Assembly: GCF_945269915.1 (NCBI RefSeq)
Contig: NZ_CALYOY010000001.1
Span: 62,001 to 126,000, forward strand
Direction: 5' to 3'
Source: an uncultured Bifidobacterium sp.
Lineage (GTDB): Bacteria > Actinomycetota > Actinomycetes > Actinomycetales > Bifidobacteriaceae
Length of the DNA: 64,000 bases
Shown here: positions 10,512-20,060 of the stretch, in pieces
How the letters are laid out: each line of letters begins with the position of its first letter
Position numbering within the stretch: the first letter of the stretch is position 1
Program-made: the position numbers and the translations under genes
The notes under the pieces: model-generated
Database searches by the model: none
Told to the model about the DNA's origin: nothing
What the model saw: only the letters and a program-made list of their open reading frames with translations

Positions 10512-11054
10512 TCATGCCTTCTGCCCGTCCGATTCGCCCTTGCCGGCATCCGCGATGATCGAATCGATCATGGAGGACTGCACGGCATTGTCCTGCAACT
10601 GGGAACCCAGAATCTTGCCTGCCAGGGCCGTGGCCAGGGTGCCCACCTCCCCCTTCAGGGAGACCAGGGCCTGCTGCTGCTGGGACCGCAGGGAACGCTG
10701 GGCGTTCTCGGTAATCTGGTTCGCCTCGGTCTCGGCCCTGTTGCGGGCGTCCGCGACGATCCGGGAAGCCTCGGCCCGGGCGTCATCCCGGATCTGTGAA
10801 GCCTCCACGCGGGCCTTGCCCAGCTGATCCTCATACTCCTTCTTGGCCTCATCGGCATCATCCCTGGCCTTCTGGGCTTTCTGAATGTTGCCTTCTATCT
10901 TGGCCGAGCGCTCATCGAAAATCGCCTGGAACTTCGGCATGAAGAACTTATAGAAGAAGACTGCGAGAATGAGCAGGATGATCAAAGACCATACGATGTC
11001 ATAGAGCTTGGGGATGAACAGCTCAATCCCGTTTCCGGCTGCCACCGCGTTCAT
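10512..11054 (-). CDS. atpF: ATP synthase b subunit
   Basis: Peripheral stalk (180 aa). A single N-terminal membrane helix (about residues 18-40, LYDIVWSLIILLILAVFFYK) is followed by a long, highly charged, Ala/Glu/Arg-rich coiled coil (DERSAKIEGNIQKAQKARDD and on). GGAGGAG precedes the ATG at 11054. Length and architecture are normal. Confidence 0.94.
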   Translation of the reverse strand: MNAVAAGNGIELFIPKLYDIVWSLIILLILAVFFYKFFMPKFQAIFDERSAKIEGNIQKAQKARDDADEAKKEYEDQLGKARVEASQIRDDARAEASRIVADARNRAETEANQITENAQRSLRSQQQQALVSLKGEVGTLATALAGKILGSQLQDNAVQSSMIDSIIADAGKGESDGQKA

Positions 11055-11123
11055 CGGCTCCTCCTTTCCGCTATCGAAGCCATGCCATCTTGTGCATCAT
11101 GACGATGCGTTCGCCGCATGGGA

Positions 11124-11351
<228 letters not shown>

Positions 11352-11518
11352 TTAATTTCCTTTCCTAGACCGTTGCCGGTTCTTGGATCTTGACACGGTT
11401 CCGACCGCTGTGACCCGATCGGTACCGTAAAATTCTGTAGGGTGCAGCCCCTCAGACCTCCGTCCGGAGTCCCCCAGGGGACACCACTCGGCGGAGTCCA
11501 TGGTTGTGATTCATCGGT

Positions 11519-12334
11519 TTAGTCCTCCTCAGGGTAGCTCATGGAGATGTAAACCGTTGAAAGAATGGCGAAGATATATGCCTGCAGGGCGGCCACGAAT
11601 ATCTCGAAGGCCGTCAGGGCGAAGCCCAGGGCAAACCAGCCGATGCCGGCCAGGGCAAGGAGCTTGTTGGTGGCCTCGATGACGTAGAACTGGGCGAAGG
11701 CCAGGCTGACAGCCACCAGAAGGTGGCCGGCAACCATGTTGGCGAAGAGTCGGATGGTCAGCGAAGCCGGCTTGACGACGATCATCTCCAGCAGCTGGAT
11801 GGGCGTCAGGATGATGTAGAGGGGCCACGGAACGCCCGCCGGGAAGAGCTCGGCCTTGAAGTAGCCCCAGACCCCCTGCTCCCTGATGCCGGTGATCATG
11901 TACTGGAAGAAGGTCCACAGGGCGAAGACCAGGGGCATGGTGATGGTGGCCGTGGCCGCGATGTTCATGCCGGGAATGATGCCGCAGAGGTTGAAGACCA
12001 GGATGGTCAGGAAGATGGTCGTGATCATGGGGACGTACCGCTTGCCACGAACCTCGCCCAAGGTGTCATAGACCACGGAGTCACGGATGAACTCGATGAC
12101 CCACTCGATAGCCCCCTGCCAACGCGAGGGAATCAGCTTGGCCCGGGCGGCTGTGATGCCCAGGACCAGGAGAATGACCACCATGGCGACGAACCTGACC
12201 AGAATGATACGGTTCATGGCGAATGGGGTCCCCTGGAAGAGAATCTCCGGAGGCAGGAAATCATCGACGGAAGGGAGTTCACTCGGCTTGGCCATGGCCA
12301 AACTGATCGTCCCGCTTCCTATTGCCTCTAACAT
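11519..12334 (-). CDS. atpB: ATP synthase a subunit
   Basis: The Fo stator channel (271 aa). The essential Arg is in SLTIRLFANMVAGH, and the final helices ALAGIGWFALGFALTAFEIFVAALQAYIF match the family. AGGAGG lies 6 nt before the ATG at 12334. First gene of atpBEFHAGDC; no atpI is seen upstream. A TATAGT box (12369-12364) and a repeated GCTATAG 18 bp further upstream are possible promoter elements. Confidence 0.95.
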   Translation of the reverse strand: MLEAIGSGTISLAMAKPSELPSVDDFLPPEILFQGTPFAMNRIILVRFVAMVVILLVLGITAARAKLIPSRWQGAIEWVIEFIRDSVVYDTLGEVRGKRYVPMITTIFLTILVFNLCGIIPGMNIAATATITMPLVFALWTFFQYMITGIREQGVWGYFKAELFPAGVPWPLYIILTPIQLLEMIVVKPASLTIRLFANMVAGHLLVAVSLAFAQFYVIEATNKLLALAGIGWFALGFALTAFEIFVAALQAYIFAILSTVYISMSYPEED

Positions 12335-12363
12335 CTATCGCCTCCTGAAACGACGTAGTGCTC

Positions 12364-12389
12364 ACTATAGCGCGTAAACACCCTATAGC
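12364..12389 (-). promoter_or_regulatory. Possible atp operon promoter region
   Basis: On the minus strand TATAGT (12369-12364) is a fair -10 box about 30 nt before the atpB ATG. The heptamer GCTATAG occurs twice, 18 bp apart (12371-12365 and 12389-12383). No strong -35 is visible. Confidence 0.4.
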
Positions 12390-12511
12390 GGCACCGTATT
12401 GGTAGTGTAGCCCATCATTCGTAAGCCCGTAATCAACACCACGCGAACTTGACGCATAAATGACCGGACAGGGTAATCAACCCTCCCTTTCCACACTTAC
12501 CGGGGTGAAGA

Positions 12512-13573
12512 TTAGGACAGGCCATTGACCTTTGCGGCGCCCCCATTGACCAACCCGTACCCATCCCTTTCCAGGGGCAGATACCCGTCACGGCGGGGCG
12601 TACCCGGGGCGTGCCTGATCGACCGGTCCGTGCCCAACTCGCGGGCCGCACGCAGGGCCGGCACCCGGGCCAGATCGTACGGCGTGGTCTCATATACCCA
12701 GTTCAGCCAGTTGCGCCAGAGAAGATTGGCATGGGCCCTCCAGGAGAAGACGGGCTCCAGGGTGGGGTCATCATGGGGGAAGTAGTTTGCCGGGAAGGGG
12801 ACGTTATCAAGGCCCTTGTCCATGTCGCGGCGATATTCCTGGGCCAGGGTGGCGCGGTCATACTCCCAGTGGCCCAGGGAGAATATCTCCGAAAAGTCCA
12901 GGGAGCAGATCAGGCCGGGGCCGGACTGGGGACCCCAGGTCAGCACCTGGAGGTCCGGCCGGGCCCGCACCTGGTCTTCGTCAACCCCGGCCAGGCGGGA
13001 GTGGGGCTGGAGGGAGATTTCGTCAAAACCGTTGGTGATGAAACAGTATTCGTCCTGAAGGTACTGGGGGAAGACCCCGAAGAGCTTACGGTCGAGCAGG
13101 TGCTTGCTGATGCCATACCGGTGATGGAGAGCGGCCATGGCCCCCCAGCAGAGGTAGATGGTCGAGAAGACATGACTGCCGGCCCAGTCCAGGATCCGGG
13201 TCAGTTCAGGCCAGTAGTCGACCTCCTCGAACTCCATCTGCTCGACCGGGGCCCCGGTGACGACCAGGCCATCGTAGTAGTTGTCCTCGAAGGCCTCCAG
13301 GTTCTCGTAGAACTTGACCAGGTGGTCCTGGCTGGTGTGGGTGGCCTCATGGGTGGAGGTCTTCATGAAGTCGACCTCGACCTGGAGGGGCGACTTGGAG
13401 ATCAGCCTCAGGAGCTGTGTCTCGGTCTCCACCTTCTTGGGCATCAGGTTCAGGATGACCACCTTCAGGGGGCGCACCTCCTGGCGCTCCGCCTCATGGG
13501 TCTCCAGAGCGAAGATGCGCTCCGAATCCAGAATGGATCTGGCAGGTAGTCCAGTGGGGATGTTGATAGGCAT
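12512..13573 (-). CDS. metA: Homoserine O-acyltransferase (MetA), predicted acetyl-CoA specific
   Basis: First committed step of methionine synthesis: acylation of homoserine (353 aa). The start MPINIPTGLP is the classic MetA N-terminus. The catalytic Cys142 (LCWGAMAALHH) and the His235/Glu237 pair (GHWEYD) fall at the canonical numbers. Position 111, which decides the acyl donor (Gly for succinyl, Glu for acetyl), is Glu in TGAPVE, so acetyl-CoA is predicted. Compared with the usual ~305 residues it carries a C-terminal extension of about 45. GATAAT (13585-13580) ends 6 nt before the ATG, while AAGGGG lies about 10 nt before it, so either leaderless or weak Shine-Dalgarno initiation is possible. 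Confidence 0.95.
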   Translation of the reverse strand: MPINIPTGLPARSILDSERIFALETHEAERQEVRPLKVVILNLMPKKVETETQLLRLISKSPLQVEVDFMKTSTHEATHTSQDHLVKFYENLEAFEDNYYDGLVVTGAPVEQMEFEEVDYWPELTRILDWAGSHVFSTIYLCWGAMAALHHRYGISKHLLDRKLFGVFPQYLQDEYCFITNGFDEISLQPHSRLAGVDEDQVRARPDLQVLTWGPQSGPGLICSLDFSEIFSLGHWEYDRATLAQEYRRDMDKGLDNVPFPANYFPHDDPTLEPVFSWRAHANLLWRNWLNWVYETTPYDLARVPALRAARELGTDRSIRHAPGTPRRDGYLPLERDGYGLVNGGAAKVNGLS

Positions 13574-13645
13574 GAGTCCATTATCCCCTTTCCGGCGCCA
13601 AAACCTCCAAGGTTTCCGGCTGATGACCCGCATAATCGCCCATAC

Positions 13646-13673
13646 TTGACAAGAGGCCACCAATCCGTACAAT
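13646..13673 (+). promoter_or_regulatory. Promoter of tRNA-fMet
   Basis: Consensus TTGACA (13646-13651), 16-nt spacer, TACAAT (13668-13673). Transcription would start near 13680, about 20 nt before the tRNA. Confidence 0.85.
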
Positions 13674-13699
13674 AGATGACTGCTGCGCAACGCAGCCGA

Positions 13700-13776
13700 C
13701 GCGGGGTGGAGCAGTTCGGTAGCTCGCTGGGCTCATAACCCAGAGGTCTCAGGTTCAAATCCTGACCCCGCTACCA
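13700..13776 (+). tRNA. Initiator tRNA-fMet (CAT anticodon)
   Basis: A 77-nt cloverleaf with encoded CCA. The anticodon loop CTCATAA is flanked by three G-C pairs (GGG/CCC), and position 1 does not pair with 72 (C1 against T72). Both are hallmarks of the initiator rather than elongator tRNA-Met. The 5' half (CGCGGGGTGGAGCAG) is the same as in the E. coli initiator. A strong promoter and terminator flank it, so it is transcribed alone. Confidence 0.97.
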
Positions 13777-13780
13777 GATG

Positions 13781-13806
13781 ACCCGGAATTCCAGCGAATT
13801 CCGGGT
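13781..13806 (+). terminator. Terminator of tRNA-fMet
   Basis: Perfect 11-bp stem ACCCGGAATTC/GAATTCCGGGT with a CAGC loop, followed by CTTTGTTCTT. Begins 5 nt after the tRNA CCA. Confidence 0.9.
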
Positions 13807-13937
13807 CTTTGTTCTTGACACGTGCCAGGTCGGCAAAAAACAGCTGTATCCCTGTGCATTCTGAAGCAGTACTTCTATATGACCACACTTCAGATGGGTC
13901 AGCCCGCGCGATGCGGGATGACCTGGATGCCATCGGA

Positions 13938-15407
13938 TCAGCTGGTGACCGAACGCACGGAGGCATCGGAACGGCGAAGACGGCCGACCATGAGGCCCGC
14001 GCAGAAGTAGAGCAGTGCGAAGAGAAGGACGATCAGGGCCGGGGTTGACCAGTTGGCGGCGGAAAAGACCCCTGCCGAGACCGTTTTACCACTGGGGCTG
14101 AGACCAAAGACGGCGTTGACGGCGGAGTTGTACCACCAGCCGGGAGTCAGCTTGCCGACCAGGGTCATGGCGGCCGGCATGTCAATCGGCATGGCCGAGC
14201 CGGAAGTGAACATGATGACCAGGCCCATGATGATGGCGACCGTGTTGATCACCGTGTTGGACAGGTTGAACTGGCTCAGCATATACCCGAAGGCGGAGGC
14301 TGCGACCACGAAGATCATCATGGTCAGCAGGGAGATACAGATCCTCCCCCAGCCCAGGGATTCCGGATTGCCGCCGACCACTACCGTCGAACCCAGAATC
14401 AGGATCGTGAAGTAGGCCCATGCTACCAAGCCGAAGAGGAGAGCTGCAAGAAACTGCTGGAGGTTCAGGGAGAAATTGCGGATGGGGGAGGCCATCAGCC
14501 TGCGATGCTGCTCGGCCATGCTGAATGATCCGAAAAGGAGGGCCAGACAGACGGTCAGGGCGGTCATCAGCGGGTAGGAGGCCAGACTGACGGTTTGGGC
14601 GAAACCAGCGCTCAGGGTCTTGGTCTCCTTTCTCGGAGAGGTCTGCACACTGATTTTGGCCTGGTTATTGGCGAAGTGCTTGACCGTATAGTCCGAGGCG
14701 GCCTTGAAGGCCCGGGCATCCACTGTGATAGGCCGGGCATTCCCCCTGGAGGACATCTGGGCACCTTGGCTGGCTGTGTTGGCTACTGCCGAAGGGTTTG
14801 ACGAGGCGGCATTCGCCATATCGGCCATGTTCGCCGTATCCGACATGGCCTCTGTATCCACTTCAGCGTCCCTGGTCGACTGACCGAGCCCACCAAGAAG
14901 AGCCGCACTGACCCCGTCGAAGTAGGAATCGACCTGGACCTGTGCCAGGTCACCATGATCGGACTTGTAGTTGGTGGCCGTTTGGACCTTGGGGACGGAT
15001 ACCGACTTAGCGCCGGCGGAGACATCGGCACAGGCTTCGAGGAAACGACGGCTGAACCCCTGTGGGATGATGATGATCAGATCGGTCTGGTCACCGTTGG
15101 CCAGGGCATCCTGCATGGTCTGGTTTTCGTCGGGTAAGGAGACCATGTCGGCCGAGCGGGACAGATAGTCCGTAAGCCCCCGACCCAGATTGCGTCCGAG
15201 CGAATCCCCACTGTCACGGTTGATAACGGATACCTTGGCGCGGACCGGTTTGAAGGTGCCGACCGAACTCTCCTTGGTGGCCTCGACCGCCTGGGACATG
15301 GAACCGTATCCGATGATCATGGTGATCAGGCTCATACCGACCAGATAGATCAGCATGTAGTTCTTATGCCGCCAAATGATGCGTATGGCTGTTTTAAAGG
15401 TGCTCAT
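13938..15407 (-). CDS. ABC-2 type exporter permease
   Basis: Membrane subunit of an efflux system (489 aa). It has an N-terminal helix (about 17-36), a large extracytoplasmic domain of about 230 residues rich in Asp/Ser/Ala, then five or six helices (from YPLMTALTVCLALLFGSFSM onward), the YhgE/Pip or ABC2_membrane_3 layout. GAGGAGG precedes the ATG, which overlaps the end of the upstream permease by 14 nt. The exported substrate is unknown. Its divergence from a NarL-type two-component system suggests inducible export of a peptide, lipid or drug. Confidence 0.85.
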   Translation of the reverse strand: MSTFKTAIRIIWRHKNYMLIYLVGMSLITMIIGYGSMSQAVEATKESSVGTFKPVRAKVSVINRDSGDSLGRNLGRGLTDYLSRSADMVSLPDENQTMQDALANGDQTDLIIIIPQGFSRRFLEACADVSAGAKSVSVPKVQTATNYKSDHGDLAQVQVDSYFDGVSAALLGGLGQSTRDAEVDTEAMSDTANMADMANAASSNPSAVANTASQGAQMSSRGNARPITVDARAFKAASDYTVKHFANNQAKISVQTSPRKETKTLSAGFAQTVSLASYPLMTALTVCLALLFGSFSMAEQHRRLMASPIRNFSLNLQQFLAALLFGLVAWAYFTILILGSTVVVGGNPESLGWGRICISLLTMMIFVVAASAFGYMLSQFNLSNTVINTVAIIMGLVIMFTSGSAMPIDMPAAMTLVGKLTPGWWYNSAVNAVFGLSPSGKTVSAGVFSAANWSTPALIVLLFALLYFCAGLMVGRLRRSDASVRSVTS

Positions 15408-16611
15408 ATCGTTGCCTCCTCAGCAGCAGGGCCGCACCCGCCAGGAAGACGGCACTCATGATAACAAGAATCAGGCAGGTTCTCACGAAAGGTCGGAAAC
15501 TGTCGTAATAGACGATGTCGTAGAAGAGGTTGGAGACCTGCTTGACCGGGTTCAGGTAGTGCAGATAGGGGGTCTTCTCCTGGATGGAGTGATCGATATC
15601 CATGGTCGAGGGGCCATACAGACCTGCGAATACGGACAGGGTGCAGTCGATGAAAACGTTCAGTCCCACCTTGATTTCCGCGGAAAGCCGGGGTAGCGCA
15701 CCCAAAAGGGCACCGAAACTGGAGGCCATGAAGGTGGAGAGAACCAGGGCAACCAGGGCAACAGGGTCGCGGCCGCCGACCCCCATGCCACAGACCGTTC
15801 GAATGAAGACGTAGGCAACCATGAGGCTGATGCAGGAGAAAAGCCAGGTGGCCAGGAAGGCCCCTCCCACCCTGACCCATACAGGAGACGGGGAGACAGC
15901 AAACCGGGCACCGATTTTGGAGAGGTTGGCCTGGGTGGAGGCGATCAGACTGGCGGTCACTCCGGCGCCGATCATGCAGGCCATGCCCAAAACGGCGAAA
16001 TAGTAAGGTGCGGTCATGGTTGGCTCGACGTGGGTCAACTTGATTGTCCTGGTATAGGTTCGATTACCGGACTGGATACCGGTCAGAAAATTCGGATCAC
16101 GAAGGCGGGCCGGATTGGCCTGAGCCACAACCTTGAAGGTCGAACCTGTCTGGTTGAGCCGCGCCATGTACGCGCTGAGCAGACTGACTGTGACCCCCTT
16201 GGCGGAGTTGCCCCCACTCTGTATTTCGGCCGCGTCCCGATCGGCCAGGACCATGCGGATCAGCCCGTCACCATCCATATAGATATACCCGATATCCTTG
16301 TGTTCATCCAGCCGGTTCATTGCCTGGGACCGGTTCGTCACGGTATGGGCCTTGATCAGCTGATCCCCATCCTTCGTTTCAGACTGCGCCGATGAGATGG
16401 ATCCCACCATCTTCCCTGCGGAGGGCACCTTCTGCCAGGCCGCGTCATTCACGACGGCGAAAGGTTGCGCTTCCACGGTATGCCCCTTCTCCACACCGCT
16501 GAGCATGCCCATCATCATGGCCGCCAGGATGACCGGGAAGGCCAGGGTCCAGAAGACGGACGAGAAATTGCGGAATGACATCTTGACGTTGGTCAGGAAA
16601 ACCTGCCACAT
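15394..16611 (-). CDS. ABC-2 type exporter permease
   Basis: Second membrane subunit (405 aa), same architecture: an N-terminal helix (SSVFWTLAFPVILAAMMMGM), an extracytoplasmic segment of about 170 residues, and six C-terminal helices. AAAGGAGGAAGACCC precedes the ATG. It probably forms a heterodimer with the following permease. The gene follows the ATPase gene by 30 nt. Confidence 0.85.
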   Translation of the reverse strand: MWQVFLTNVKMSFRNFSSVFWTLAFPVILAAMMMGMLSGVEKGHTVEAQPFAVVNDAAWQKVPSAGKMVGSISSAQSETKDGDQLIKAHTVTNRSQAMNRLDEHKDIGYIYMDGDGLIRMVLADRDAAEIQSGGNSAKGVTVSLLSAYMARLNQTGSTFKVVAQANPARLRDPNFLTGIQSGNRTYTRTIKLTHVEPTMTAPYYFAVLGMACMIGAGVTASLIASTQANLSKIGARFAVSPSPVWVRVGGAFLATWLFSCISLMVAYVFIRTVCGMGVGGRDPVALVALVLSTFMASSFGALLGALPRLSAEIKVGLNVFIDCTLSVFAGLYGPSTMDIDHSIQEKTPYLHYLNPVKQVSNLFYDIVYYDSFRPFVRTCLILVIMSAVFLAGAALLLRRQRYEHL

Positions 16612-16641
16612 GGGTCTTCCTCCTTTCTGTCGACTGGGCCC

Positions 16642-17598
16642 TCAATCACGCAACTGCTTGCCGGTCAGCTCCAGGAAGACGTCATTCAGGGAGGGAGGGC
16701 GACTGGTCAGGTGGGTGAAGGAGACTCTGCGACTCTCCAGGAGGGTGAGAACATCCTGGAGGTTGCGATCGCCCCGGTTGCAGTGGATGACCAGCTCCCG
16801 GCCGTCATAATCCGCAGACTGGGTAACCGCAAGGGCATTGATCGCATCCAGGGTGGAATCGTCAAGGTCGAGGGTCTCGACGCTGATCCGCTCCCCGACC
16901 TGAATCATGTCCTTGAGCTCGTCGGCCGTGCCCAGGGCGATTGTGCGACCATGGTCCATGATCATGATCCTGTCGCAGATCTGCTCGACCTCTTCCATGT
17001 AATGGCTGGTATAGACCACGGTCGTCCCCTGCTGATTCAACTCCCCGATGCCCTCCAGGATGGCGTTGCGACTCTGCGGATCCACGGCAACCGTGGGCTC
17101 ATCGAAGAAGATCAGGTCAGGCTTGTGGGCGATTCCGCAGGCGATGTTGAGCCGACGGAGGAGACCGCCCGAGAGCTTACTGGATCTGTATCTGCGGAAG
17201 TCACCCAGACCAACGAAATCGATGGCCTCGTCCACCAGGTGCCGGCGACGCGACCGGGCGGGGACATAGAGGGAACAGAAGTAGTCTATGTTCTCCTCCA
17301 CGGTCAAGGTGTCAAAAACCGCCACATCCTGGGGAACCATACCCACCCTGCGCTTCAGGTCGAAGGCTGTGGGCCCCATGGTGCCACCGAAGATGGTGAT
17401 GGTCCCCGAGTCGTAGGTCAGGAGGGAGAGGATGCAGTTGATGGCAGTCGTCTTTCCGGAACCGTTAGGCCCCAGCAGGCCGAAGATCTCTCCCTGATGA
17501 ACGTCCATGTCGAAATGGTCCAGGGCGACCATGGACCCGTAACGTTTGACCAGACCGCTGACCTTCAGAGCCGATTCTTGATCATTGAATGTGTTCAT
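16642..17598 (-). CDS. ABC exporter ATP-binding protein
   Basis: ATPase of the exporter (318 aa from ATG 17598). Walker A is GPNGSGKT, the signature is LSGGLLRRL (GGQ replaced by GGL, common in this class), Walker B is LIFFDEPTVAVDP and the switch His is in YTSHYMEE. A C-terminal domain of about 90 residues follows, as in the NatA/CcmA-like drug exporters. A GTG at 17640 would add 14 residues but has no Shine-Dalgarno; the ATG has only GGGGG very close, so the start is uncertain. It is transcribed away from the histidine kinase gene. Confidence 0.9.
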   Translation of the reverse strand: MNTFNDQESALKVSGLVKRYGSMVALDHFDMDVHQGEIFGLLGPNGSGKTTAINCILSLLTYDSGTITIFGGTMGPTAFDLKRRVGMVPQDVAVFDTLTVEENIDYFCSLYVPARSRRRHLVDEAIDFVGLGDFRRYRSSKLSGGLLRRLNIACGIAHKPDLIFFDEPTVAVDPQSRNAILEGIGELNQQGTTVVYTSHYMEEVEQICDRIMIMDHGRTIALGTADELKDMIQVGERISVETLDLDDSTLDAINALAVTQSADYDGRELVIHCNRGDRNLQDVLTLLESRRVSFTHLTSRPPSLNDVFLELTGKQLRD

Positions 17599-17632
17599 AC
17601 CCCCATCATGGTCCAATGATTCGGTTCCATGT

Positions 17633-17689
17633 GGTGACACCGGTCACGACTTTGTCACCAGGACGAGCCGGGTTGAATGACAAATGTCA
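17633..17689. promoter_or_regulatory. Inverted-repeat sites in the ABC/two-component divergent promoter
   Basis: Two dyads share one half-site: GGTGACA (17633-17639) with TGTCACC (17653-17659), and TGACA-AA-TGTCA (17678-17689). They lie between the divergent exporter and histidine kinase genes, where a NarL-type response regulator would be expected to bind. The function is inferred from position and symmetry only. Confidence 0.5.
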
Positions 17690-17744
17690 CTGCCCTGACG
17701 GGTTCAGGTGCGTCGATTCCCGTCACGGCGTAGAACTGAGAGGT

Positions 17745-19082
17745 ATGAAACGAGGCCGACAGGAGACAGTTCGAAAGCCGGGGGCGACCGTAGCGAGGAT
17801 GACGGTACGCCCCCTGCTCATGCTGACCTGCGCCATGGCCGCGTATTGGGCTTTCGGAGAGGCGAACGCGGTTTGGGTGGCCGGCACCCTCCTGGCGACC
17901 TCGGCCGGATGCCTGAGCGAATGGCTCCTCCCATCTCCTGTGGTTCTTCTGCCCCAAGGACTTCTGGCCCTGGCAACTCTCATAGTGCCTCAGTGGATGT
18001 TTCTCCTTCCCGCCATCGCCTTCGACACAGGCCTGGTCGTCAACCTTGATGACCCCCGCCCCGATTCTTCTACCTGCCGGACACCCAGCCGCCCGGAGAG
18101 AGGCGGGTTGTCAGGTCGGAACCAATGTCCGACCCTGGCATGGCTGGCGGTCGAATCGTTCTGGATAATTCCGGCTTCGGCTAATCTCATCCGCCTGGAC
18201 GGGACCTGGCAACGATATGCCACTTTGGGACTGACGACCGCAATCTTCGCCCGACTGGTCGGGTTCATCTGCGCCTCCCTGTCCGGAACGGAACAGCGAC
18301 TCCTGGACCTGGGCGACCTGCAGAGGTACACAATCAGGCGGATGCACTCCCGAATCGCCGACCTGGACGAGGAAAGAGCCCAGACCGCCAGGACGGTTCA
18401 ATTGACTGAACGCACCCGCATCGCCCGCGAAATGCATGACAACGTCGGTCATCAATTGACCAGGGCCATCATGCAGACCAAGGCCGACCAGGTGCTTGCC
18501 CAAAGCCGCGGTGACCAGGACAGCGCCCGGGCCTTCGGCGAACTGGGCGACACCCTGGACCAGGCCATGACCACAATCCGTCGGTCGGTGCACGACTTGG
18601 AAGACCGGGGCACAGACTTCAATGCCCGAATCGAAGAAGCCTCCCGCTCTCTGGACACAGGTCAATCCACCGCCATCCAGGTCCACCTGCAGAACGATAT
18701 CGAAGAGGCGCCGGCCCCCGTGGCCCGTTGCTTCGCCACCATCATCCGCGAGGCCTTGAGCAACACCGCCCGCCACAGCCATGCCCAATCGGTCAGCATC
18801 ATCCTGAAGGACCTACCCATGGTCTGGCAGCTGGTGGTTCAGGATGACGGAGCCCACCATCCGGTTCCCGCCGACGGGCAATCAGGCATGGGCAGGCCCG
18901 CCTCCTACCCTGGGCAAACTTCACAGGAACGCGACTCAGGAGAACAGGCGTGGCGCGGCATGGGCCTTGCCGACATGGAGGCCCGCGCACATTCCCTGGG
19001 TGGTTCGACACTAAGCGGGCCGAATCGGGATGGGTGGCGGGTCTTCGTCAGCCTCCCCAAGAACCTGCCACTATCTGCATAG
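17745..19082 (+). CDS. NarL-family sensor histidine kinase
   Basis: Membrane sensor kinase (445 aa from ATG 17745). Four or five hydrophobic segments fill residues about 15-170. The HisKA_3 domain has ERTRIAREMHDNVGHQL with phospho-acceptor His231. The HATPase domain has the N-box REALSNTARHSHA, VVQDDG and GMGLADMEARAHSLGG. A Pro/Gly/Gln-rich insert of about 35 residues lies between the last two motifs. TAGAAC (17731-17736) and GAGAGG both lie near the ATG, so the mode of initiation is unclear; an internal ATG at 17799 is also possible. It pairs with the regulator at 19288. Confidence 0.9.
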   Translation: MKRGRQETVRKPGATVARMTVRPLLMLTCAMAAYWAFGEANAVWVAGTLLATSAGCLSEWLLPSPVVLLPQGLLALATLIVPQWMFLLPAIAFDTGLVVNLDDPRPDSSTCRTPSRPERGGLSGRNQCPTLAWLAVESFWIIPASANLIRLDGTWQRYATLGLTTAIFARLVGFICASLSGTEQRLLDLGDLQRYTIRRMHSRIADLDEERAQTARTVQLTERTRIAREMHDNVGHQLTRAIMQTKADQVLAQSRGDQDSARAFGELGDTLDQAMTTIRRSVHDLEDRGTDFNARIEEASRSLDTGQSTAIQVHLQNDIEEAPAPVARCFATIIREALSNTARHSHAQSVSIILKDLPMVWQLVVQDDGAHHPVPADGQSGMGRPASYPGQTSQERDSGEQAWRGMGLADMEARAHSLGGSTLSGPNRDGWRVFVSLPKNLPLSA

Positions 19083-19287
19083 TCGATCCATGGCCCGCAT
19101 CCCCCGCCCCCGCAACCTGTTTCCAGCAGTTCATACTGGATGGCGAGGCAAAGAGAGTAATGGACATGCGGCGGAGGAGATTCGTATGGAAGACCGAATA
19201 GGTCAGGCAGATGAGTAAGACAAGTAGTATGAGAGAAGCAGCGAACCGTCATGGATACATGGCGGTCACCACAGAAAGACTCCACTC

Positions 19288-20004
19288 ATGAAGGTTGCAA
19301 TCGCCGATGATGATCCCATCGTTTGCTCCTCGCTGTTGACCATTCTGACCACCACCCAGACTGCCGAGGTGATATGGACCGCCAGTGACGGACTATCGGT
19401 CCTCAACTCATACAAGGCACCCGATGGCCGACCGGACATCCTCCTCATCGACATTCAGATGCCCGGGATGGACGGGTTGGAGGCAGCCGGCAGAATCATG
19501 GAAGCCGACCCCAACGCGAGGATTCTCTTCCTGACCACCTTCGCCGATGAGGAATACATCTCCCGAGCCCTTGGCCTGGGAGCCAAGGGCTACCTGATCA
19601 AACAGGATGTGGCCTCGGTCGTCCCCGCCCTGGAAGCTGTGATGGCCGGACAGGTGGTTCTGGGATCCGAGGCCCTGGCCAACCTTCCGCTGGGCGGTCA
19701 ACCGTCGACCGCGAGCGCACCCGGACGGGAACCGGACCATCGAGGGTGGAAACCCTCCGCGCCCAACCAGGAGTCTCGGAAGGAGGCCGGAAACCCGATA
19801 CCGGGCAGATTCGCCGGCCTGAGCCGACGGGAGCGCGAACTGGTCGCCCTGGTCGCCGACGGACTGGACAACCACACCATCGCCGACAGGCTCTACCTCA
19901 GCGAAGGCACTGTCCGCAACCGTATTTCATCGATCCTGGCCAAGACCAACCTTTCGAATCGAACCCAGCTGGCCATTGAATGGCTGAGCAGTCGGGAAGC
20001 CTGA
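19288..20004 (+). CDS. NarL/LuxR-type response regulator
   Basis: DNA-binding partner of the preceding kinase (238 aa). The receiver domain has the acidic pocket ADDDP, phospho-acceptor Asp55 in LLIDIQMPGMDG, the switch Thr in LTTFAD and Lys in GYLIKQ. The C-terminal HTH is LSRRERELVALVADGLDNHTIADRLYLSEGTVRNRIS. A linker of about 45 residues, rich in Pro/Gly/Arg, joins them. The 205-bp gap after the kinase gene has no strong terminator. It probably controls the divergent ABC exporter through the dyads at 17633-17689. Confidence 0.92.
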   Translation: MKVAIADDDPIVCSSLLTILTTTQTAEVIWTASDGLSVLNSYKAPDGRPDILLIDIQMPGMDGLEAAGRIMEADPNARILFLTTFADEEYISRALGLGAKGYLIKQDVASVVPALEAVMAGQVVLGSEALANLPLGGQPSTASAPGREPDHRGWKPSAPNQESRKEAGNPIPGRFAGLSRRERELVALVADGLDNHTIADRLYLSEGTVRNRISSILAKTNLSNRTQLAIEWLSSREA

Positions 20005-20060
20005 CCCGATGCCAATCTGGCGCCCTGACCGCATCCTGGGTTCCACCTTGGCGTGACCCT

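Noticed and set aside
11352-11518. Missing small gene or attenuator between atpB and atpE
   Set aside because: The 167-bp gap has only a 6-bp hairpin (GTCCCC/GGGGAC) and no coding signal.
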